A stretch of 5,450 bases of DNA from CAJYAN01 sp046484825 (GTDB taxonomy: Bacteria > Pseudomonadota > Gammaproteobacteria > UBA6429 > Thiohalophilaceae), in contig JAWOIE010000216.1 of NCBI GenBank assembly GCA_046484825.1, forward strand, positions 1 to 5,450, given 5' to 3'. A model generated the notes under the pieces. It was not told the DNA's origin and did not search any database. It was given only the letters and a program-made list of their open reading frames with translations. A program made the position numbers and the translations under genes. Position 1 is the first letter of the stretch. The number at the start of each line of letters is the position of its first letter. Positions 1 through 3,704 of this stretch are shown here, piece after piece.

Positions 1-167
1 GGACCATTTTCCAGGTCAAAGCTGACAGCCTGACCTTCGGCCAGGGTCTTGAAGCCACTACCCTGGATTGCGCTGAAATGAACGAATACGTCCGCGCCGC
101 CGTTGTCCTGGGTAATAAAACCAAAACCCTTGGATTCGTTGAACCACTTAACAGTGCCTGTTGCCAT
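1..167 (-). CDS. cspA: Cold-shock protein, CspA family (5' part, cut by window edge)
   Basis: Single-stranded nucleic-acid-binding protein of the CspA family; members act in the cytoplasm as RNA chaperones that melt mRNA structure. The visible 55 codons begin MATGTVKWFN and contain RNP1 (KGFGFI, residues 13-18) and RNP2 (VFVHF, residues 27-31), the aromatic-rich surface that stacks on bases. The rest of the roughly 67-70 residue protein lies off the left edge, so the end is unknown. The start is the ATG at 165-167 (read on minus), preceded by a ribosome-binding site reading AGAAGG about 8 bases upstream. It is a close paralogue of the complete gene at 1436-1639: 21 differences in 167 bases by hand, changing 7 of 55 residues (for example T19A, A47K). 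Family assignment is firm; which Csp paralogue it is cannot be decided here. Confidence 0.93.
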   Translation of the reverse strand, partial: MATGTVKWFNESKGFGFITQDNGGADVFVHFSAIQGSGFKTLAEGQAVSFDLENG

Positions 168-275
168 GTAACTATACCTTCTGAAACTAAAAAAATTGAG
201 TGTTGCTGACAGCTATCTATTAGTGGTTAACGGAGGGATTACCCGCCGAAACGGCCAATAAAAATATCTGTAGCA
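168..275 (-). promoter_or_regulatory. Long 5' leader of the left cold-shock gene, cold-box-like start
   Basis: A long untranslated leader is typical of cold-inducible cspA genes, where it acts as an RNA thermoswitch. Here the predicted transcript would begin with TGCTACAGA (267-275, minus). This shares TACAGA with the E. coli cold box TGACGTACAGA, which also sits at the transcript start. A small hairpin (GCCG-TTT-CGGC, 245-255) and an A/T-rich stretch before the ribosome-binding site follow. The regulatory role is inferred by analogy. Confidence 0.42.
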
Positions 276-280
276 CAATC

Positions 281-312
281 ACTATAGGGCAAAGCTGCAA
301 AGAAAGCCACAA
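281..312 (-). promoter_or_regulatory. Predicted promoter of the left cold-shock gene
   Basis: On the minus strand a TATAGT -10 box (281-286) lies 20 bases downstream of TTGTGGC (306-312). With a 17-base spacer the -35 hexamer would read TGGCTT, which is weak. The same TTGTGGC and TATA(C/G)T at the same spacing precede the other cold-shock gene, and that conservation is the main support. The predicted start is near 274, leaving a leader of about 107 bases. Confidence 0.5.
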
Positions 313-386
313 TTATTCATCATCTACAGGCCCCGCTCGCAAACACCACCCAGGGCGGGGGCATATCTTTTGGAAGTGAGTGCCAA

Positions 387-492
387 GCCGACAGCAAGTC
401 CTTGATTCCCGGAACGCTGCGAATACCTCCGTGTAAGCTCGACGCCAGCATCCTTGCTGATGAGGTCCGGGAATCAAGGACTTGCTGCCGGC
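387..492. repeat. Long palindrome with 27-bp arms
   Basis: Arms at 387-413 and 466-492 are complementary at 26 of 27 positions; the exception is A391 against G488, which could still pair as a wobble on one strand. The 52-base loop contains a smaller hairpin, CAGCA-TCCT-TGCTG (446-459). Any transcript through here would form a very stable stem. Open frames run across it on the minus strand, but they have no ribosome-binding site or recognisable domain and look like by-products of the palindrome. It could be an intergenic repeat (REP/MITE-like) or a structured RNA. Confidence 0.8.
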
Positions 493-524
493 ACGGAAAG
501 TGTGATCCGGCCCTGAAACCACTA

Positions 525-696
525 CCCTTACAGGATATGCTGGTACCGGGTGCGTGGTGAAGGCGTCCCTGTACGCATATGCACACCTTGCATGGTTTAC
601 ACCCTTCGGGTCGCCATGCGCCCCGGTTCGCTCCCGGCGAATCGCTTGATGGCCGCTCCCGAAGGTCGCTCTGGCACGGCACAGAACCTGTAAGGG
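525..696. repeat. Compound palindromic element, 10-bp ends with nested hairpins
   Basis: The ends CCCTTACAGG (525-534) and CCTGTAAGGG (687-696) are perfect inverted repeats. Inside lie a nested hairpin, GCATGG (590-595) with CCATGC (614-619) enclosing ACCC-TTC-GGGT (601-611), and a second hairpin TTCGC-TCCCG-GCGAA (627-641). The layout suggests a folded RNA or a non-autonomous repeat element. I see no transposase and no clear target-site duplication. Confidence 0.6.
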
Positions 697-709
697 CCAG
701 GCAAGGCGC

Positions 710-761
710 ACAGGGGGGGGGCAAGTCATTACAATGATTCGTAGTTACTTGCGCCCCCTGT
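710..761. repeat. Palindrome containing a run of nine G
   Basis: The left arm (710-726) and right arm (747-761) pair as ACAGGGGG...GCAAGT with ACTTGCGCCCCCTGT. The left arm has a run of nine G (713-721), where the right arm has five C and then GC, so the arms differ by a small length change in the homopolymer. A mismatch follows, then five further pairs (728-732 with 741-745, one of them G-T) close an eight-base loop. Confidence 0.65.
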
Positions 762-788
762 TGGTTCCACTCCACTGGCTTAAAGCCG

Positions 789-802
789 CACCTGGACAGG
801 TG
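789..802. repeat. Short perfect inverted repeat CACCTG-GA-CAGGTG
   Basis: Two six-base arms are separated by GA. The two-base loop is too tight for a good RNA hairpin, so this is more like a dyad-symmetric protein site or a remnant of the surrounding palindromes. Confidence 0.4.
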
Positions 803-883
803 AGACAGGAGACAAGCGGCGGTGTGTGCGGTGTGAACGCTTATTTGATAGCAACTGCTCGCCCCCCTACCCGGGAATTTCAC

Positions 884-901
884 CGCAAAGGACGCAAAGG
901 A
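884..901. repeat. Tandem 9-mer CGCAAAGGA, two copies
   Basis: CGCAAAGGA occurs twice in direct tandem (884-892 and 893-901). It follows TTTCACCGCA (878-887), a 10-mer that recurs at 1103-1112 and inverted at 1136-1145. Minus-strand open frames through here encode low-complexity cysteine/phenylalanine-rich peptides, consistent with repeat DNA and not a gene. Confidence 0.6.
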
Positions 902-1102
902 ACACCGTGATTGCACATATGCCAGACCACCCATAGTACAGACCATGCCTCGATAAAGAAGGTGCCGCCCCAACCTCCCTGGCGGGACGGGGTTTGCAAC
1001 GCTGTCCTGCACCGTTACCCCCCAGCCAGGAAAGTGACGGATTGACCATGACCAAGACCCTGCAAACGTCAGCCGGGGTAGTGGCTCGCCCCTGCCAGAG
1101 TC

Positions 1103-1145
1103 TTTCACCGCAGATGACTACGTCCTGTATTCGTCTGCGGTGAAA
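1103..1145. repeat. Palindrome with 15-bp TTTCACCGCAGA arms
   Basis: The left arm (1103-1117) and right arm (1131-1145) match at 14 of 15 positions, with a 13-base loop. Each arm includes the TTTCACCGCA word also seen beside the tandem repeat at 884-901, so the two sites probably belong to one repeat family. As a transcript it would form a strong stem, but there is no T-tract at once after it on plus, so a terminator is not the best reading. Confidence 0.7.
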
Positions 1146-1277
1146 AAGATCGAAGAGGGGGTGAGTAGAGACCTTTGATCTTGCTAGCGACTCGATGACT
1201 CGTGCAAGGGCAGTTTTTGGTTTGATGGCTTGGTCTGTTGTCATGGGCGTGCGGCGTGTCAGAGGGCTCGTGTTTTG

Positions 1278-1309
1278 TTGTGGCACGGTTCAAAACCCTG
1301 TCGTATACT
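1278..1309 (+). promoter_or_regulatory. Predicted promoter of the complete cold-shock gene
   Basis: TATACT (1304-1309) is a good -10 box. TTGTGGC (1278-1284) lies upstream, with 20 bases between TTGTGG and the -10; the hexamer at the usual 17-base spacing is TGGCAC (1281-1286). The arrangement matches the promoter of the left cold-shock gene without gaps. The predicted transcription start is near 1316. Confidence 0.52.
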
Positions 1310-1314
1310 CAAAT

Positions 1315-1435
1315 TGCTGCAGTTTATGGCAGTGGTAGTTTTGGGCGTTACCGAGTGAGATTTCTCCTGAACACCTTGTTTCATGGCCTGCACGCGGACA
1401 TATCAAAGTATTTCATTTATGGAAGGGTAAGCATC
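1315..1435 (+). promoter_or_regulatory. Long 5' leader of the complete cold-shock gene
   Basis: About 120 bases separate the predicted transcription start from the ATG. The leader begins with TGCTGCAG (1315-1322), the counterpart of TGCTACAG at the same distance from the -10 box in the paralogue. A leader this long fits cold-regulated cspA mRNAs, whose 5' regions refold with temperature. It ends in a strong ribosome-binding site, GGAAGGG (1421-1427), eight bases before the ATG. The thermosensor role is inferred. Confidence 0.42.
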
Positions 1436-1639
1436 ATGGCAACAGGTACAGTGAAGTGGTTTAACGAATCCAAGGGTTTTGGTTTTATTGCCCAGGATGA
1501 TGGCGGTGCGGATGTATTCGTTCATTTCAGTGCAATTCAGGGTGGTGGTTTCAAGACCCTGGCCGAAGGTCAGAAGGTCACCTTTGATGTGCAAAATGGT
1601 CCCAAGGGGCCGCAGGCCAGCAACGTGGTGGCACAGTAA
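1436..1639 (+). CDS. cspA: Cold-shock protein, CspA family (complete, 67 aa)
   Basis: Small cytoplasmic protein with a single cold-shock domain that binds single-stranded RNA and DNA; the family acts as RNA chaperones and antiterminators. At 67 residues it is close to the usual 65-75. RNP1 KGFGFI (13-18) and RNP2 VFVHF (27-31) are intact, as are W8 and F9 and the C-terminal GPQASNV strand (58-64). The frame stays open upstream to 1238, but the ATG at 1436 is the start: GGAAGGG lies eight bases before it and the protein begins exactly where the family does. It is transcribed alone, divergently from the paralogue at 1-167. Whether it is cold-induced or constitutive (CspC/CspE-like) is not settled by the protein; the long leader favours regulation. 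Confidence 0.96.
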   Translation: MATGTVKWFNESKGFGFIAQDDGGADVFVHFSAIQGGGFKTLAEGQKVTFDVQNGPKGPQASNVVAQ

Positions 1640-1701
1640 ACCGCGTTTCAATCGATTAACGGAATGCTGAAAAAACCTCATGCGGTACGATACAGTGTGA
1701 T

Positions 1702-1721
1702 AAAGCCCGTCCATGGGCTTT
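1702..1721 (+). terminator. Likely terminator of the cold-shock gene
   Basis: AAAGCCC (1702-1708) and GGGCTTT (1715-1721) form a perfect seven-pair stem with loop GTCCAT, 62 bases after the stop codon. The T-run is only the three bases in the stem, so this is a weak intrinsic terminator or a 3' stabilising hairpin. The A-rich upstream arm could allow bidirectional use. Confidence 0.5.
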
Positions 1722-1733
1722 GCTCCCAGGGGG

Positions 1734-1774
1734 TCAGCTCTTCGAGCTGATCCAAATCGCTTCGAACGATTGGG
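1734..1774. repeat. Two adjacent hairpins after the cold-shock terminator
   Basis: TCAGCTC-TTC-GAGCTGA (1734-1750) is a perfect seven-pair stem. One base later comes an eight-pair stem with a single mismatch, 1752-1759 with 1767-1774, around loop CTTCGAA. With the hairpin at 1702-1721 this makes three stems in 73 bases. No T-tract follows. Their role is unknown; mRNA 3'-end protection is possible. Confidence 0.5.
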
Positions 1775-1919
1775 TAAAATTCGGCTCAAAATGCGCTTAC
1801 TTGATGTCGATTGCGCTGTTATTGCCGGATTTTGCCTTGTCTCGTACTCGCCTGAGATGTTTTCAGCAGCCTGTTAAGACTGGGGCCGCTTCGTATCCTG
1901 GCCTGCGCCTGGTGGCCGT

Positions 1920-2040
1920 GCGGCATGCAACCTGCCGCTCTTGTTATTTGAGCACGCCTGCGACGGACCAAACTTGTTCCAGGTAAGTTTGGGCGATCGC
2001 CGGCAAGGGGCGGAGTGCGTGACGAAGCACGCCCTGCCGG
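1920..2040. repeat. Cluster of three hairpins in the convergent spacer
   Basis: The stems are GCGGCA with TGCCGC (1920-1925, 1933-1938); CCAAACTT with AAGTTTGG (1968-1975, 1985-1992); and a long GC stem (2000-2018 with 2027-2040) built of CCGGCA, GGGC and GTGC on the left pairing with GCAC, GCCC and TGCCGG on the right, with small bulges at 2006-2007 and 2012-2014. The last has 14 pairs and would be very stable. This may be a repeat, a bidirectional transcription barrier or a small RNA. Confidence 0.5.
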
Positions 2041-2129
2041 ACTGGCTTGGGATTACCCTCGATGTGGCAGAGTGCTCTCTTGCCTGGCCCCTCTCCCCCA
2101 ATCTGTCATCCGCCCTGCCGGGGGGGATG

Positions 2130-2543
2130 TCATGCCTCTTCTTCCTCCCAGACGTCGTCCAGGGCGTCCTCATCTTCATCATTGCCAAGGAGATCGGCAA
2201 AGCAGTCGCTGTCGTCGGCCCGGATATCGTCATTGGCAGCGCGGGTATCGGACAGTTTCCCTTGTTCGGCAAGGTTGCTGGCGCGTCCGCCACGCGGTAT
2301 GAAACTGACACGAACCCTGTTGAAGGCGGACTTGATTTCCGTGCTCAGCCCCTTTTCATGCTCGTTAAGGTCGCGAAGCTTGGGTTCAATGATTTCGCGC
2401 TTGTACTCCAGGATCTCACCGCGCTTGAGGTTGAACAAATAGAGAGTCTTTGGATCGCCGGTATTCAGGCGATGATCCAGTAATACCGGAGTGCTTTTTG
2501 TTCCGGCTTCCAAATAGCCGTACCACAGATGGTTGTCGCTCAT
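2130..2543 (-). CDS. Hypothetical protein with acidic C-terminal tail (137 aa)
   Basis: I do not recognise a named function. From the chosen ATG (2541-2543), preceded by AGGA about nine bases upstream, the product begins MSDNHLWYGYLEAG. Residues 1-60 look like a compact beta-rich fold (PVLLDHRL, KTLYLFNLKRGEILEYKREI); residues 50-75 are charged and probably helical; residues 76-85 hold a basic patch (RVRVSFIPRGGR). The last 33 residues (105-137) include 17 Asp/Glu and look disordered. There is no signal peptide or membrane segment, so it is probably cytoplasmic. The frame extends upstream to a GTG at 2669, but that stretch overlaps the predicted promoter and lacks a ribosome-binding site. The sensible codon usage and folded-looking N-terminus argue for a real gene. 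The acidic tail could mimic nucleic acid or bind a basic partner; that is a guess. Confidence 0.78.
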   Translation of the reverse strand: MSDNHLWYGYLEAGTKSTPVLLDHRLNTGDPKTLYLFNLKRGEILEYKREIIEPKLRDLNEHEKGLSTEIKSAFNRVRVSFIPRGGRASNLAEQGKLSDTRAANDDIRADDSDCFADLLGNDEDEDALDDVWEEEEA

Positions 2544-2615
2544 CGGATGTATCCTGAGGTTGCAGTGTAAGGGATATCGCCTGCTGCCGATCCGCATTTG
2601 TCGACAGGCTGACAA

Positions 2616-2644
2616 AATAGTATCCACTATTGCGTTGGTGTAAA
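2616..2644 (-). promoter_or_regulatory. Predicted promoter and overlapping operator for the hypothetical gene
   Basis: On the minus strand, TTTACA (2639-2644) and TACTAT (2617-2622) are separated by 16 bases, a fair sigma-70 pair. The -10 lies inside a perfect dyad, AATAGT-ATCC-ACTATT (2616-2631). A repressor site over the -10 is a natural reading. The leader to the ATG would be about 65 bases. Confidence 0.42.
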
Positions 2645-3031
2645 GAGTCTGTGGGCGCTTTTTTTGCACCTATAAAAATGTTTTACATTAGTCACGCGCC
2701 ATGCCGCTATTGTTATAAAATCTGCTGATAGCCATGCCGGTGATGCGACGTGTCGACATGATGCGTGCCGCTCACTCACCGCGACAGAAAAGCAGGCTCT
2801 CGGGTCAGAGACGGGAGATTACGGTTGGAACGCTTGCTGGCGGGCCGTGGCAGGATGCCCCGGGGACGGAACGATGACACGGCACAAGGGGGGGCTCAGG
2901 CCGCCGCCATTTGCAAGGCGAGGGGGGCTCGTGTCGCGGATGTTTTTGACTATGGGCGTTTGAGACAGTGCACCGGCCTGTCTGTTGGCCGTTTGCCTGG
3001 ACGGGCGTATACCCTTCTTTGAAATAACCCA
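2645..3031. other. Non-coding stretch upstream of the hypothetical gene
   Basis: No gene that I can support. An A/T-rich patch at 2664-2724 includes TATAAA (2714-2719) on plus with no good -35. Bases 2732-3022 are GC-rich with short plus frames: one from ATG 2732 of under 50 codons and one from GTG 2765 of 85 codons. Neither has a ribosome-binding site or a familiar domain. One small hairpin, CGGCC with GGCCG, lies at 2974-2991. A small RNA transcribed rightward from near 2725 cannot be excluded. Confidence 0.4.
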
Positions 3032-3058
3032 GGACGCCGCCCTACTTGGCGGGCGTCC
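3032..3058 (-). terminator. Terminator of the hemerythrin gene
   Basis: Nineteen bases after the stop codon on minus, GGACGCC-GCC (3032-3041) pairs with GGC-G-GGCGTCC (3048-3058): ten GC-rich pairs with one bulged base and a six-base loop. On minus the stem is followed by TGGGTTATTTC, a modest T-rich tail. Its place just beyond the gene supports termination. Confidence 0.6.
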
Positions 3059-3077
3059 CCGTAATGGCAGGCGGCGT

Positions 3078-3509
3078 CTACCAGAACCGCTTCAGCCAGG
3101 TCTTTCTGGCGCCATGTTTGTGGAAGGTCTCCACGTATTGTTTGTCGACCTTGTCGATGTGATCGAATAACCAGTCCTTGAGAAACATCAACAGCTCCAT
3201 GCCGACCTTGTCATCACCGGCACGAAACTGTTTCTGGTATTCCATAACCTGGCCAACGATTTTGTCGTGAATGGCCTTGTGCTCATCATACCCCTCGTAG
3301 CCAAAGATGCGCATTAGCGCCTCCTCGACGGTAAAGTGGATCTTGGTGTATTCGACAAGCTTGTCCAGGACGTCGACGATTTGATCGCGGTTGGATTTAT
3401 TGGCCAGGGCGGTATAGAGTTCGTTCATGATCGAAATCAGCAATTTATGCTGTTCGTCGATTTCCTGCACCTCCACACTGTATGAATCATCCCATACAAT
3501 TACTGACAT
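3078..3509 (-). CDS. Bacteriohemerythrin (single-domain, 143 aa)
   Basis: Oxygen-binding di-iron protein of the hemerythrin family, soluble and probably cytoplasmic; bacterial members carry, store or sense O2, or handle iron. All seven ligands of the di-iron site are visible: H21 (in DEQHK), H58 and E62 (HFTVE), H77 and H81 (HKAIH), H117 and D122 (HIDKVD). The N-terminus IVWDDSYSVEVQEIDEQHK is typical of the family, and the length is that of a stand-alone domain (about 130-150), with no attached sensor or kinase. The ATG at 3507-3509 is chosen over an upstream open stretch because the family starts here and a purine-rich AGGGGAAAGG precedes it. It is divergent from ppx, with its own terminator downstream. 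No convincing promoter was found for it. Its exact role (O2 store, sensor or iron homeostasis) cannot be told. Confidence 0.94.
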   Translation of the reverse strand: MSVIVWDDSYSVEVQEIDEQHKLLISIMNELYTALANKSNRDQIVDVLDKLVEYTKIHFTVEEALMRIFGYEGYDEHKAIHDKIVGQVMEYQKQFRAGDDKVGMELLMFLKDWLFDHIDKVDKQYVETFHKHGARKTWLKRFW

Positions 3510-3578
3510 ATGCCTTTCCCCTTTAAAGTGGTTGTGAAGCACGGATGGATGTGAATGTATTTGTGTTATTCCCGTGCG

Positions 3579-3593
3579 CACGCCAGTGGCGTG
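3579..3593. promoter_or_regulatory. Perfect dyad CACGCCA-G-TGGCGTG, possible operator
   Basis: A 15-base perfect dyad with a one-base centre lies in the spacer between the divergent hemerythrin and ppx genes, next to a second self-complementary word, GTGCGCAC (3574-3581). The loop is too small for a hairpin, so a dimeric regulator site is the likelier meaning. No regulator is identified. Confidence 0.35.
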
Positions 3594-3614
3594 GTCACGT
3601 CAATGCCGCCGGTA

Positions 3615-3679
3615 ATTAATATCATAGTCGTCGCCAGATGAATACCCGGTTTGACGCTGAATTCGTGATTAATATCATA
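3615..3679. repeat. 12-bp direct repeat ATTAATATCATA, two copies
   Basis: Identical copies lie at 3615-3626 and 3668-3679, with starts 53 bases apart, in the hemerythrin-ppx spacer. The second contains the predicted ppx -10 box. A 12-base exact match in a 195-base spacer is unlikely by chance, though both are A/T-rich. The copies may be binding sites for a regulator of one or both genes, or a duplicated promoter element. Confidence 0.5.
3651..3678 (+). promoter_or_regulatory. Predicted sigma-70 promoter of ppx
   Basis: TTGACG (3651-3656) and TATCAT (3673-3678) are each one base from consensus and are separated by 16 bases. The predicted start near 3685 leaves a leader of about 20 bases. Ribosome-binding candidates are GGAGGG (3687-3692) and AAGG (3694-3697), the latter seven bases before the ATG. 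Confidence 0.6.
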
Positions 3680-3704
3680 AAAAATAGGAGGGCAAGGTGC
3701 TTGG

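Larger units (their letters stand above)
168..1435. other. 1.27-kb non-coding spacer between the two cold-shock genes
   Basis: This holds the two divergent promoters and leaders at its ends and the palindromes and tandem repeat listed separately. Minus-strand open frames of up to 262 codons span it (for example 320-1108). Their translations are rich in Cys, Arg and Pro, show no domain, overlap one another in different frames and run through both arms of palindromes, so I do not call them genes. Bases 902-1102 and 1146-1277 hold nothing further I can name. Confidence 0.65.
1640..2129. other. Convergent non-coding spacer
   Basis: Apart from the hairpins listed, I find no gene. A plus frame at 1720-1986 (TTG start) and a longer one at 1941-2483 lack ribosome-binding sites and recognisable domains; the second is mostly the reverse complement of the gene at 2130-2543. 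Directly after that gene's stop, 2107-2129 can fold (CATCC with GGATG as the outer pairs) but has no T-tract. Confidence 0.5.

Noticed and set aside
320..1108. 262-codon open frame on the minus strand across the spacer
   Set aside because: It runs through both arms of several palindromes, lacks a ribosome-binding site and a domain, and is rich in Cys, Arg and Pro. GC-rich repeats leave such frames open by chance.
867..1286. 139-codon minus frame in the same spacer
   Set aside because: It overlaps the previous frame and the predicted promoter of the plus cold-shock gene; its C-terminal part is the translated tandem repeat.
1238..1435. In-frame N-terminal extension of the complete cold-shock protein
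   Set aside because: The family starts at the ATG at 1436, which has a strong ribosome-binding site; the extension covers the predicted promoter and leader.
1752..1774. TTCGAA-loop hairpin considered as a tRNA T-arm
   Set aside because: There is no acceptor stem, anticodon arm or GGTTCGA-type motif around it.
1941..2483. 180-codon plus frame
   Set aside because: Over most of its length it is the antisense of the better-supported gene at 2130-2543 and has no ribosome-binding site.
2544..2669. Upstream GTG start for the hypothetical gene
   Set aside because: It would place the predicted promoter and dyad inside the coding region; the ATG at 2543 has an AGGA site and a natural N-terminus.
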